Shown one piece after another: positions 1-9,991 of a stretch of 24,277 bases of DNA. Source of the DNA: Amanita rubescens (lineage: Eukaryota; Basidiomycota; Agaricomycetes; Agaricales; Amanitaceae); contig WION01000689.1 of assembly GCA_015039365.1 (NCBI GenBank), positions 1-24,277 on the forward strand. Reading direction: 5' to 3'. Each line of letters begins with the position of its first letter. The first letter of the stretch is position 1. The notes under the pieces were generated by a model. The model was not told where the DNA came from. It ran no database searches and was given only the letters and a program-made list of their open reading frames with translations. Both the position numbers and the translations under genes were made by a program.

Positions 1-1
1 T

Positions 2-795
2 TACGGCTCTTATTATCTCGATGGTATGGATCGAACTGTACCATGGCATCAGCTACGGACGTTCGAGGTAGTAACAGCCGGGGAGTCTCCAGTAACACCT
101 TCATCGTGTCTCAATGTGCTCCGTCAGTCCCGATTACTTGAACATTGCCGCATATCGTTATCGGAAGAATCATCGTTCGCATCTACTGTCATTTCTACAG
201 GGGAAAAAATTGTTCTTGCCAGCATGGATTATTTCAAAGCGGAATTTTCGGATGGTTTAGTGGTACCAATGTTCCTCCAGCCACTTGTTATGCCGAATGT
301 TACCACATTCTCCCTCGGGCAACTTTCATACACGACATTAGGCTGTGATATGCCTACGCTGATCGGCATTGTCCAACGCTCAGGAGGAATGCGTCGCATT
401 CGCCGCCTAGAGATTGACAGTTCTTCTGCTGAGCTCGATATCGGTGTTTGCTGGAGCTGCTACCATCATTGGTGTCTATTTCTATCGGAAACGGACACCT
501 CAATGACAATGTCATAAAACAATTGTCGAGCGGCAAACTTGGGCCTCGGTTATGCGACATTTATTTGGAGGTCCCGCATGATGGGGGTCAGATACTATCA
601 ATGGCGGAATCGCGCTACCAGAACGCAACCCATTCTCCTGATAGTAAGCAAATCGAGGGTATGCCTTGTCCGTTCAAGTCCATATCGATTCCCTGCATGG
701 CTACGCAGTCCGAGTCGGCGTATCGCAGCAGGATCAAATTATTATCTGAGAAATGCGGCACTAGCATCAATTTAGAAGACGAATATGGAGAATAA
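2..795 (+). pseudogene. F-box/LRR-like protein, 3' part, frameshifted copy 1 of the array
   Basis: The reading frame is open from the window edge and aligns codon for codon with the C-terminal half of the intact gene at 3806-5359 (for example both read MDR.VPWHQLRTFEV). The 5' half, including the F-box, lies outside the window. Near 447-452, where the intact paralogue reads D-I-G-V-L-L-E-L-L-P, this copy has one base fewer. The first frame therefore runs out at 517, while the homologous frame continues from 448 and ends at 795 (..LEDEYGE). An intron does not explain the shift, because the homologous sequence is continuous across it. A one-base assembly error could mimic this. No acidic tail like that of copy 2 is present. 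It is probably a recently inactivated member of the array. Confidence 0.75.
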
Positions 796-1204
796 GGGTG
801 AAGTGATACGGACAAGATTGATACATCGAGCGAGTCGTGTACACAAATAGATAACAGTCTTTCTGGTGGCTCCGGCTCCGGCTAGTTGGCCGAGCTTTTA
901 GAATCAAACACGCCGGAATCTCGGGAACAATGTTCACGCGGGCGAGCAGTGTTTCTGGAGCGGCAGTGCCAGGCAGGTACAAATATTCAGAGACCAAAGA
1001 AGATAGCCAACTTTCTCTAGTACAAGTTTCTTCCGCCACTCGCTTCCAACATTATATACTTTGTGTATGGTCCGGTATTCTATAATCATGCCAAGTTATT
1101 GAGATTAGCAGGGTTATGTACTTGATCGGTGGCAGGCAGGTAAAAGCTAGCTTAGGTACGTGTGAAAATGTTTTGAATTTTTGTGAGCAAGCCGCGCCTC
1201 AGTA
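796..1204. other. Intergenic spacer between F-box copies 1 and 2
   Basis: No gene is seen here. The stretch holds the 3' flank of copy 1 and the presumed promoter of copy 2. Part of it (about 898-1025) is a diverged copy of sequence at about 3298-3425, in front of copy 3. An AT-rich stretch near 1051-1058 (attatata) could serve as a core promoter element, but this is weak. Confidence 0.5.
898..1025 (+). repeat. Diverged upstream repeat, unit 1 (F-box array)
   Basis: This aligns with about 3298-3425. Shared blocks include gaatcaaa, cggaatct, gccag.c.ggtacaaa and attcagaga in the same order and at similar spacing. It shows that the duplication unit of the F-box array included intergenic, probably promoter, DNA. 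Both units have small indels and about one third of positions changed, by eye. Confidence 0.55.
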
Positions 1205-2860
1205 ATGTCCAACTTCAATTGCTATAGCCTATTGCCGCTACCCACCGGCAACGCTAACAATGTCGACCTCGCATCAATAGGACGAACGAACAGGGTCTAT
1301 TCCGAAGAAGAGGAGGCATACATTCGAAACATCCTGTTGGTTGCACGGCAGCAAAAGGAGGAAGTTGTAGACCTTATCGGCCGGTGCGAGGTAGCTCTGG
1401 CACCTCACAAGAAATTGCCACCGGATGTCTTGCGGTCTATATTCCATTTTTCCAACCAGACACGTGCGGAGTTTCCCCTATCAAAGCGCGGTGTCGGTTT
1501 ACGTCTCCTCCGAATTACCCATGTTTGTTCTGCGTGGAGGCAGCTTGCGTTAGAAACGCCTGCATTGTGGAGCGAGCTGTGCATATATCTGTCATCTGCG
1601 GATCGGTCCCGGCATCACCAAAGGTTGTCCTCTGCAAGACAATGGTTCGCCCGTGCACAGGATATGCCCAGGTCATTGTTCATTGACCTCGTTTGGCTGG
1701 GCTCCTACAACGACCCGTATTTACATGACGTATGGGAACAGATACTCAAATTCATGGCTCTGTATCGGTTAAGAGATTTAGAGCTGGAGTATCCTATCAA
1801 TCGATTAGCACTGAAGCTACCGGACCACGTTTTGTCGTCGATTGAATGCCTGCATTTAACCGGCATTGACAATGATACAGTCAACCGCTCCGCCAAATCC
1901 CCCTTCTCTGATTTCGGGACACTCTCCAACCTCAAATGCTTAAAAATATACAAAGCTTCCAATCTTCGTGGTTTAGATAACGTTACCCAATGGCATCAGC
2001 TACGGACCCTTGACATTCGGGCATTTGAATACAGCGAAATAACACCCTCATTGTGTCTCAATGTTCTCCGTCAGTGTCACTTACTCAAATATTGTAATCT
2101 GTCCCTCGCCAAGGAGCCATCGTTCGTGTCCACTGCTGTCGTCTCTGGGAAGGAAAAAATTGTCCTTGCCAACATGCATCATCTTTCCCTAGATTTTTTT
2201 GATGGCTCAGCGGCATCAGCGTTCCTCCAGCCTCTCGTTATCCCTAATATAACCACGTTTCTTCTCGGGTTAGCATATCCCTGGACTCAATTGAACTGTG
2301 ATATGCCCGCGCTAATTGGCATTATCCAGCGCTCGGCGGGCATGCATCAAGTTCGCCATCTGAAGATCGACAATTCTCCCTTGCTCGATATTGGCATTTT
2401 GCTGGAACTTTTACCTTCCTTAGAGCAGATTTCCATCAAATCCGGACATCTCACTGCCAATGCCATAGAACGGTTGTCAAGTGGCAAGCTTGGGCCTCGG
2501 CTATGCGATATTTGTTTGGGTCACACGCACGATGCGGCAGATAAGATACTTTCAATGGTGGAATTACGGCATCAGAATGCAACCAAGTCTTCTGACAGTG
2601 AGCAAATGGAGAGCACGCCTTGTACATTCAAGAAGATATCAATTTTTTGCACCCGCCCAAGGTCCTATCGCAGCCGAATCGAAGATTTGTTTCTCGAGTG
2701 TGATGTTGACGTGTGGTTGGGCCTCAGCGAAGACGAAGGCTTGGAAGAAGACTCGGAAGACGAATACTCAGAAGATGAACATTACTTAGAAGATGAACAT
2801 TACTCAGAGGACGAAGATTACTCAGAAGACGAATCCGATTACGGATACGCCGAACTCTGA
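1205..2860 (+). CDS. F-box-like/LRR protein with acidic repeat tail (copy 2)
   Basis: A single-exon gene of 551 aa. Residues 71-125 hold an F-box-like module (LPPDVLRSIF, then ITHVCSAWRQLALETPALW), the usual layout of agaric F-box-like proteins. The middle (about 200-450) has irregular leucine-rich segments such as LSNLKCLKIYKASNL and LLELLPSLEQISI. By family knowledge such proteins are substrate receptors of SCF (Skp1-cullin) ubiquitin ligases; the substrate cannot be told. The last 40 or so residues are an acidic imperfect hexapeptide repeat (EDEHYS-like units) missing from copies 1 and 3. The ATG at 1205 is chosen because the following residues align with the start of copy 3 (.IGRTN....SEEE). 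It lies in tandem with its paralogues and has no introns. Confidence 0.85.
   Translation: MSNFNCYSLLPLPTGNANNVDLASIGRTNRVYSEEEEAYIRNILLVARQQKEEVVDLIGRCEVALAPHKKLPPDVLRSIFHFSNQTRAEFPLSKRGVGLRLLRITHVCSAWRQLALETPALWSELCIYLSSADRSRHHQRLSSARQWFARAQDMPRSLFIDLVWLGSYNDPYLHDVWEQILKFMALYRLRDLELEYPINRLALKLPDHVLSSIECLHLTGIDNDTVNRSAKSPFSDFGTLSNLKCLKIYKASNLRGLDNVTQWHQLRTLDIRAFEYSEITPSLCLNVLRQCHLLKYCNLSLAKEPSFVSTAVVSGKEKIVLANMHHLSLDFFDGSAASAFLQPLVIPNITTFLLGLAYPWTQLNCDMPALIGIIQRSAGMHQVRHLKIDNSPLLDIGILLELLPSLEQISIKSGHLTANAIERLSSGKLGPRLCDICLGHTHDAADKILSMVELRHQNATKSSDSEQMESTPCTFKKISIFCTRPRSYRSRIEDLFLECDVDVWLGLSEDEGLEEDSEDEYSEDEHYLEDEHYSEDEDYSEDESDYGYAEL
2741..2850 (+). repeat. Acidic hexapeptide-coding tandem repeat in the F-box copy 2 tail
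   Basis: An imperfect 18-bp repeat encodes units like EDEYS, EDEHYL, EDEHYS and EDEDYS, about five units in all. The repeat stays in frame and ends just before the stop at 2860. The paralogues at 2-795 and 3806-5359 have no such tail, so the repeat expanded or was gained after the array duplicated. Confidence 0.75.
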
Positions 2861-3805
2861 TGCCTAAACTCGCGATGCTACTCAGCATTACGCAAAATTT
2901 TAATTTGCAATATATCTGTTTATAGTCCAGCATTTTGTCGCATAGCTTTCTCGATACGTGATGTCTTTCTTTTTCAAACCCCAGTCCTTCTTACGGAGAG
3001 AATGGAAACAGTTGTTCTTGGTGTTATGATTTAATCACAATAGATTTCAGCCATCCCAGGTTTGAGTTATTCCGGCCGCCAGTGTATGCCTCACGGGTTG
3101 AGATGCGTTTGTTCTATTGTGAACTGTCAGTCGCCGATTTTTCTCGCTGGAAGGTGGTTACTCATGGACGACATGGTATGAATGGAACTGGAAGTACCCC
3201 AAAGGTAGGAGCACCGTGAAACGAAGAGTTTCTCCAATATGGACGAGTTAAAGCAAGAGGTGAATGATCTCATAATTCATCTTCGCCTCGTCTTCGGCTC
3301 TGAATCAAAGCATGTCGGAATCTTGATAACATATGTTCTCATGGGAGAATGATGCTGCTCAAACTATAGCGCCAGACGGGTACAAACATTCAGAGAGAAG
3401 GTCGTCGTCAATTTGTTAGAAAGACTGGAGGGCATATCTTCTGGACTTGCTTCAAACGCTGAGAAAGGACACTGGACAAGGGGTCGGTGTGCAAGTTAGC
3501 TTGCAACCGTATGACCAGGGAAATGTGCTCGCCTAACCTTAGTTGCGTCAACGCGTCAGACGCTGCATTTCCGGGGGACGTTAATGTCGGGGTCACTGTG
3601 GTGAACGGTGCAGGCCAGGTAATCCCTAACTTGGGACGAGAGCAAGCGGCGTGTTGGAGGCTATACGCCAGTACGTTGACAATCCAACGCTAAATAGAGG
3701 GTAAGATAGTCTAGTATAGTATGTGTAGACTTGAGGTGGGCTTGTATCAGAGCAACCTCACCGTGTGCTATCTCGGCAAACGCCGCCCGCTTAGCCCTGC
3801 TAGCA
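2861..3805. other. Intergenic spacer between F-box copies 2 and 3
   Basis: No supportable gene is seen in this 945-bp stretch; the short frames present have no recognisable motif or splice structure. It contains the 3' flank of copy 2, the diverged upstream repeat at about 3298-3425, and the promoter and 5' UTR of copy 3. Confidence 0.5.
3298..3425 (+). repeat. Diverged upstream repeat, unit 2 (F-box array)
   Basis: Counterpart of about 898-1025. It lies about 380 bp before the start of copy 3, whereas unit 1 lies about 180 bp before copy 2, so the spacing to the gene changed after duplication. Confidence 0.55.
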
Positions 3806-5359
3806 ATGTTCACCTCGCAATTGCAGCCTATACCCAGTGACGGCGACGGACAACTCGACGTCTCATCAATAGGACGAACGAACAAACTTCACTCTGAAGA
3901 AGAGCAATTATATATTCGGAATGTTCTGCTGGCTGCAGAATCCCTGTTACAGTCGGGGACCGTAGATGGTGATCTGCGGCGAAGGGAGGAGACCGTGGAC
4001 GTTATCGGCCGGTGCAAAATTGCTTTAGCACCTCACAAAAGACTGCCACCCGATGTCTTGCGGTCCATATTTCATTTCTGTGGCGAGGCACGCGTACAGT
4101 TTCCCCTAGGATCAAAGCAACATGGCACCAACATTGATCAGGATCTACGTCTCTTCCGTATCACCCATGTCTGCTCTGCATGGAGGCAGCTTGCATTGGG
4201 AATGCCAGCATTGTGGGGCGACATTTCGATATGTCTAGCATACGAGGATTGGAAGCAGACATTGTCTTCCGCCAGACAATGGTTCGACCGTGCACAGGAT
4301 ATGCGCAGGTCATTGTTCATTCGTTACTATATTGCGGGGAATGCGGACGTCAGCCCGCAGTTATGGAAGAAGCTACTCGAATTCATGGCTCAGTATCGGT
4401 TAGAAGAATTGGATTTGGTGTATCCCATCCACCATGTAGCATTGAAGCTCCCAGACCATGTCTGGCCGTCGATCGAACGCTTACATTTGAAGGCCCTGGT
4501 AGACCGTCGTTCCAGCGGGCAACAGCTTTTTTCCAACTTCGGGAAACTTTCCAATCTCAGACATTTGAAGATATACGGCTCTTATTATCTCGATGGTATG
4601 GATCGAATTGTACCATGGCATCAGCTACGGACGTTCGAGGTAGTAACAGCCTGGGAGTCTCCAGTAACACCTTCATCGTGTCTCAATGTGCTCCGTCAGT
4701 CCCGATTACTTGAACATTGCCGCATAACGTTATCGAAAGAATCATCGTTCAACACCATTCCCACAGAGGAAAAAATTGTTCTCGCAAACATGGATTATTT
4801 CAAAGCGGAATTTTCGGATGGTTCAGCGGTACCAATGTTCCTCCAGCCACTTGTTATACCGAATGTTACCACATTCTCCCTCGGACAACTTAAATTCACG
4901 CAATTAGACTGTGATATGCCTACGCTGACCGGCATTATCCAGCGCTCAGGAGGAATGCGTCGCATTCGCCGCCTAGAGATCAGCACTTCTTCTTCTTTCC
5001 TCGATATTGGCGTTTTACTGGAACTTCTACCTTCATTGGAGTCTATTTCTATCAAATCCGGACGTCTCAGTCACAATTCAATAAAAGAATTATCGAGTGG
5101 CAAGCTTGGGCCTCGGTTATGCAACATTTATTTGGATCTCCTACATGATTCAGATCAGATACTGTCAATGGTGGAATCGCGCTATCAGAACGCAACCCAG
5201 CCGCCTGATGGTGAGCAGGTTGAGGATACGCCTTGTCCATTCAAGTCCGTATATATTCCCTGCAGCACTACACTTCCAAAAGTGTTAGATCGCAACAGGA
5301 TCAAATTATTATCCGAGAAATGCTCTGCTAAAATCTGCTTGAATGTTTTAATACATTAG
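3806..5359 (+). CDS. F-box-like/LRR protein (copy 3)
   Basis: A single-exon gene of 517 aa. The F-box-like module lies at residues 80-140 (LPPDVLRSIFHF, then ITHVCSAWRQLALGMPALW), followed by irregular leucine-rich segments (LSNLRHLKIYGS, LLELLPSLESISI). The likely role is an SCF ubiquitin-ligase substrate receptor, known from the family and not shown here. The frame is open upstream to 3731, but there is no ATG before 3806. Starting at 3806 gives an N-terminus that matches copy 2. The C-terminal half is strikingly similar at DNA level to the partial copy at the window start, closer than to its neighbour copy 2. It ends in a short tail (..CLNVLIH) without acidic repeats. Confidence 0.85.
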   Translation: MFTSQLQPIPSDGDGQLDVSSIGRTNKLHSEEEQLYIRNVLLAAESLLQSGTVDGDLRRREETVDVIGRCKIALAPHKRLPPDVLRSIFHFCGEARVQFPLGSKQHGTNIDQDLRLFRITHVCSAWRQLALGMPALWGDISICLAYEDWKQTLSSARQWFDRAQDMRRSLFIRYYIAGNADVSPQLWKKLLEFMAQYRLEELDLVYPIHHVALKLPDHVWPSIERLHLKALVDRRSSGQQLFSNFGKLSNLRHLKIYGSYYLDGMDRIVPWHQLRTFEVVTAWESPVTPSSCLNVLRQSRLLEHCRITLSKESSFNTIPTEEKIVLANMDYFKAEFSDGSAVPMFLQPLVIPNVTTFSLGQLKFTQLDCDMPTLTGIIQRSGGMRRIRRLEISTSSSFLDIGVLLELLPSLESISIKSGRLSHNSIKELSSGKLGPRLCNIYLDLLHDSDQILSMVESRYQNATQPPDGEQVEDTPCPFKSVYIPCSTTLPKVLDRNRIKLLSEKCSAKICLNVLIH

Positions 5360-5451
5360 TTTAACGAAACATGATTATCTAATACGAAGTCGTAGTCGCA
5401 AGAACCGTGAACGACAATATCTCCGCTATCGCCTGTTTCCGACATGCAGAA

Positions 5452-6518
5452 ATGAACAGAGTCTTCATCGGCGCTCCGTCCAAAGAATTTCTACTTTCTA
5501 ATAACTCGGAGAGCGCGACATTTCATTGGCGCACCATTTCCCCTCCCAGCGCCACCGCGTCGGGTGCCGGCACAGGAGACTCATTCTTTATACCTCAAGA
5601 TGCCTACGAGGCCGCAAGCATTCGGATCTCCAAATTCTACCAGAACACAATATTTCACGAGGAGTCTGATAACCATGGTACGTGCTTTCCGTCATCGTGG
5701 TCTCAATAGTGTACCAATGGTTGTTGACCATAGACGAAACCACCGCATACACCTGGCCACCTACACTGGCACAAGGCAACCATGACACCGGTTCTAGAGT
5801 AGACGCGACAGTGCCGTCATTCCTACTACACGACTCTTGCACGTTAGAGTCAGAACCCATCCCACGAGGGGAAGAGACTCAAATTTCATCACCGTCCGCC
5901 TCTCAATCACTCTCTTACTCCAGATCCAACCTCGACTTGTCACGTTCTATCGCTCATTTCCCTTCCTTCCATTTCAACCCGAATAGCCTTTCTTCCCTCT
6001 CCCTTCTCTCGCAAACGACGAGAAAAGTAAACCTCCTGCTTGCTGTGCTGGAGGTGGACGGTCCAGACACGATAAAAATCAAGAATGGGCGAGATGCGGG
6101 AAAGGAAGTGGCAATTCTTAAAATGATTGTGGGTGATGAAGAGGGGAAAGTAGGGAAGCTCACAGCTTGGAGAGAGGTGGCGGAGATGTGGGGTGGTAGT
6201 CTCGAGGGTTCCGTTGCTGTGAAGCGGGGGGATGTGATATTACTCGAGGGTATGCTCGCCTACTACACCTGCTTTGCATCGATCTAATATGCTTCGGAAC
6301 CGATAGATGTTAACGGTTTGAGGGATGCGCAGACTTCGCCTTCGTTGACGGCATCCCCATATCTTAGCTCGAGGCTGTCGATTTGTTACCGTACGCTTCC
6401 TCGCGAAAACGATGATCAAAGATTGAGGCCTGATTTGAGATTGGGAGCGAGCGATGCAGCAGTGAGAAAAGTTGCAAGTGTAGTCAGGTGGTTTGAAAAG
6501 ATGGCAGGATTAATGTAA
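5452..6518 (+). CDS. OB-fold-type conserved hypothetical protein (3 exons)
   Basis: Exons 5452-5677, 5734-6249 and 6307-6518 join in frame to give 317 aa. The introns are 56 and 57 nt (GTACGT..TAG and GTATGC..TAG; the second has a CTAAT branch site). The N-terminus reads MNRVFIGAPSKEF. A serine-rich middle leads into a block with the pattern VNLLLAVLEVDGPDTIKIK, GRDAGKEVAILKMIVGDEEG, LTAWREVAEMWG and KRGDVILLE. That pattern looks like an OB fold of the RPA/shieldin-2 type that binds single-stranded DNA. A conserved tail (LRPDLRLG.SDAAVRKVA) follows. From memory, homologues of this form are common in Agaricomycetes as hypothetical proteins. A role in DNA repair or replication is only inferred. 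The start follows the F-box stop by 92 bp; no in-frame ATG lies further upstream. Confidence 0.8.
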
Positions 6519-7333
6519 AGGGTAAAATTGACTGCATCTGGGGAGAAGATGCGGATTTCCTTCATAATATGTTCAAAGCTCCCTATTCCATCTCGTGTGA
6601 TATGGTCTTTTATTTCGAATCCACACAGAATACAATGGCGATCATGAAGTCTGAGCATTTACACATCATAGCAAGTCGTAGTTTTCATTGTATGGGTGAT
6701 TAGTTAGTGACTTGTAGCAGCTTCGGTAAGGAAGATGCTCCATCCCAATGACGGTGGGAGCATGCTCCAGCTAAGATGCCGGTCTGTCTAAGACTCGCGG
6801 TAGACTCCTGCGAGCGGAATATGTCAATGAATCGCAGGGGGACAATAGTGCGAGTCTTGAATGAGTTGAGAAAATAGACGCCATCAATCCCGCTTATGAG
6901 GATGCAAATATGGCAAAATAATTGTCCATGATTGCCAAATCTGACGCGAAGACGCCCGCGATATCGATCTCTAATATTGTCCATGTGCCAGCTGTAGGTT
7001 AGAATTGAGTCCTTTGCGCATTCATAGTTTACCTGGACTTTTAAAATTGTCCGGAAACAAAATGTATCGACCCTGCGGAGTCGCAGTCCGCCAGCGGCTT
7101 CGCAGGCGAACTTTAGCTGTTGCATTAATTCAGAGGGTCTTCTTATCGGACATCACAATGTTCGTTGCCGATGCTAATGCATAGAGCCTCTCATACACCC
7201 TGCGCGATCTTGAACGATGTCATCCTGACATTATTCCACGATCCGGTGATCGAACAGGACAGCCAGCCCCAAACGTGGATACTCTGATATAAAGGCTATG
7301 ACCTCTTAGCTGCGACGCTCACTTCAGCGCATT
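6519..7333. other. Intergenic region with one uncertain minus-strand frame
   Basis: I see no recognisable gene. A minus-strand frame of 141 codons (7125 down to 6700) is open but shows no known motif. A good-looking intron inside it (GTAAAC..CTAAC..CAG, 41 nt) would break the frame if spliced, which argues against coding. The right end is the P450 promoter. Confidence 0.45.
7288..7293 (+). promoter_or_regulatory. TATA box of the P450 gene
   Basis: A perfect TATAAA lies 40 bp before the ATG at 7334, in an otherwise GC-balanced stretch. The position implies a very short 5' UTR. Confidence 0.55.
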
Positions 7334-9707
7334 ATGGCACCAGTCGTAACGCATATTTCACAAGTGACTGCTCTTTTGAGCGATATTCTGCGACCTTTGC
7401 ACATTGGATTTCTGGTTGCTGGTAAGTCTTCAAACATAACTGTTGCGGTATCTCACTTTCAATTCAAGGTTATGTCATCTATCGCATTGTTCATCATCTG
7501 GTACTATGGCCACGCTATCTTTCGCCTCTACGCCATGTTCCAACAGCCCCTGGTACCCGACTAATTACAGGTCACATGCACATCATAATCAATAACCAAG
7601 CTTGCATTCCACATCGCGAATGGGCAAAGAAGTTGGGACCCGTTGTTCGATTCTTTGGTCTACTCGGTTTCGAGCGCTTGTTCTTTCTACAACCTGAACT
7701 TTTGCATCAGATTTTGGTCAAGGGTTGGCTTGATTATCCTAGGGTACGTATGATCGGATTTTCTTGAGAACATCTTTGCCGACCGCGGTGCAAAGCCTCC
7801 ATATCTGAGACACCTTCTTGGAATAACGACTGGTTATGGTCTGCTGACAGTCACTGGCGATGAGCATCGATTGATGAAGAAAGCAATGAATCCCGCGTTT
7901 TCGATGCCGAATCTGATGTCCCGTATGTGTGATTCACTGCATGAACAAGCGTGACTGAAATAACTCAACAGAAATTCATACGTATTACAATTCAATCGAT
8001 GGGTCCGTTTAAGCTCCAGTACATCGAATAATTGGTTGATTAGTTTCATTGCTAGACTCGTCAAGTTAATGCACGATCAAATTGACGCCCAAAAAGAACC
8101 AATGATGGGGAAGGTAATGCATATGTATGATTGGCGTGCGTCTTATTATCTGTTCCTATTTTGATGAACTATACGTCATTTCAGTGAGCAAAGCTACTCT
8201 GGATATCATCTGTGAAACTGCATTTGGCTACAAGACTGATTCTCTACACAACCCTGAGAATGAGCTTGCAGTAGCCTATGAGAGACTCCTTGGGCTACAA
8301 AATGGTAAGCTTACCCAGCCTAACGCCGGGACCATCACTGATGTTACATCCAGAATGGAACATCGCAAAATTCGTTGTGTTCTTATTCATTCCTGGTTTC
8401 CCACAGCTACTGACGACTTCTTGGATGTATAAACGTCGTCGTTGGTTCGAAAAGACATCATTTACCGGTACGTGAGCTTCCGAACGTTGAAGACATTAGC
8501 TATGACGTCTAGGACAACCGTAGCTGAGCTAAGCACTTTGCTTGAGTCGATGCATACGATTAGAAAGGTCTCTATGGAGTTGCTTCAAGAGAAGATGAAC
8601 GACAGCGTCGCTGTATCTGATACTGATGCCAAACGCGATATCATGAGCATCCTAGTTCGCGCGAGGAAAGCCGATCTAGAGAAAGACAAAACTGTTTATG
8701 CTATGAGCGATAAAGCCATGATCGACCAAGTGGTAAGTATTGGGATAATCGATGACATTGATACATTGATTTTAAAAAAAACAGTTGACATTTCTCGGTG
8801 CGGGCCACGAGACTTCAGCGTCGGGGTTGGCGTGGGCAAGTCTAAGCCTGTCTTTATTCAAAACCAGATTTTAACCCGTCCAGAAAGACATTGTGGCTAC
8901 TTGCTAATAATCAAGAGGCTCAGAGTAAGCTCCGCGAAGAAGTTGCGCCAGTGCTTAGGAAGGATCCACATCCCGACTATCGTACACTCAAAGAGTTACA
9001 GTGGCTCGATTGCGTGGTGTGCGTATTTTCCAGCTGCCGCTTACGGTAAATTGACAATTTTCCGACCAGGATGGAGAGTTTAAGGGTGTTGCCACCTGTA
9101 CCTCTTACCTTCCGCATTGCCGAAAAAACCGATTACATAGGTGATATACTGGTGCCAAAAGGAACCCACCTTTTGATTCCTGTGTGTCTCTGGATTTCAT
9201 CTTGAGAGAAACGGTCCATATTCACTGCTTTTAGGTCCGCGTTGTCAACACGTATAAAGATATCTGGGGCGAAGACGCGGAGGAGTATGTCTTTTTTCGT
9301 ATCAGTGCCGCAGATGCTCAGAGTCATACCATCTACTGCATCTTATCTAGATTTAAACCAAGCCGCTGGCTTAATCTGCCGGACAGTTATAATCCCAATT
9401 ATTCATTTTTGTCATTTATTGCTGGTCCACACGCCTGCATCGGGAAGACGATGGCAATCATGGAAATGAAGGCCATCCTTGCGTAAGGGGTTGGTGATAT
9501 ATGTGTGAACATGATGCTGATGATCGACAGATCCTTGATTAACAACTTCTCGTTCGAGCCATCGTATGCGGGACAAGTTATCAAGTCAGGAACCGCAATT
9601 ACAATGAGTATGCCTCATCGTAAATTAACTTCGTGGTGGCTTATAAACCCTTCGTTTCAATAGAGCCTACTGATGGCATGCCATTACTGGTGAAGCCTGT
9701 CAGGTGA
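7334..9707 (+). CDS. Cytochrome P450 monooxygenase, complete, 15 exons
   Basis: Exons: 7334-7421, 7469-7743, 7796-7922, 7972-8002, 8056-8135, 8185-8304, 8354-8471, 8513-8732, 8785-8831, 8884-9018, 9070-9181, 9235-9284, 9351-9482, 9531-9607, 9664-9707. They join in frame to 551 aa, a usual length for agaric microsomal P450s. In order: an N-terminal hydrophobic anchor, a proline-rich hinge (PRYLSPLRHVPTAPG, about 44-58), the I-helix AGHETS (359-364), the ExxR motif ESLR (416-419), the PSRW motif (471-474) and the heme loop FIAGPHACIGK with ligand Cys497. It acts as an ER-bound heme-thiolate oxygenase fed by a P450 reductase; the substrate is unknown. The frame looks heavily broken until introns are placed. 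Intron 7 (8472-8512) is only 41 nt and is the least certain junction. The closest relatives are probably CYP5150-like, but I cannot assign a family. Confidence 0.85.
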
Positions 9708-9988
9708 GTTCCTTGTCTGAATCCAAAATCGTCGTGCTTCACGCCGGATGCGTTAATCAGGAAAATGTGAATAAACATTAATCCATTGAAATTTACGTGT
9801 ATCTTTCTCAACCTATTACTTGACGTTTAACTGTTTACGCAACTTTATCTATTGTCTTGTCCCCTGTCTTCGCTTCACTCTACATCTTTGTTACGACGTA
9901 CTAATACAGACACTACGTGGACTGTGCTGTTTCTCACACTGCTGTGAAGGCGGTTTGACATGTGACCTGAGCGTGACCGACGCGTCTT
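9120..9988 (+). repeat. Tandem duplication unit A (P450 3' end plus 3' flank)
   Basis: This 869-bp unit spans P450 exon 11 (part) to exon 15 and 281 bp of downstream DNA. It is followed almost directly by unit B, which begins at 9992. Introns are present in both units, so the copying was at DNA level. Confidence 0.85.
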
Positions 9989-9991
9989 AAC

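Noticed and set aside
2741..2860. CRISPR-like or regulatory repeat array
   Set aside because: The repeat is in frame, within a coding region and imperfect in the way expected of a low-complexity acidic protein tail.
3731..3805. N-terminal extension of F-box copy 3
   Set aside because: The frame is open but contains no ATG before 3806, and the 3806 start matches the N-terminus of copy 2.
5682..6287. A separate gene starting near 5682
   Set aside because: This frame is exon 2 of the OB-fold gene; introns at 5678-5733 and 6250-6306 connect it to both neighbours in phase.
6700..7125. Minus-strand 141-codon frame as a gene
   Set aside because: No recognisable motif, no supporting splice structure, and it is within the length expected by chance; mentioned only in the intergenic entry.
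7334..9707. P450 as a pseudogene riddled with stops and frameshifts
   Set aside because: Every break coincides with a GT..AG intron of plausible size in the correct phase, and the joined protein has all P450 motifs and a normal length.
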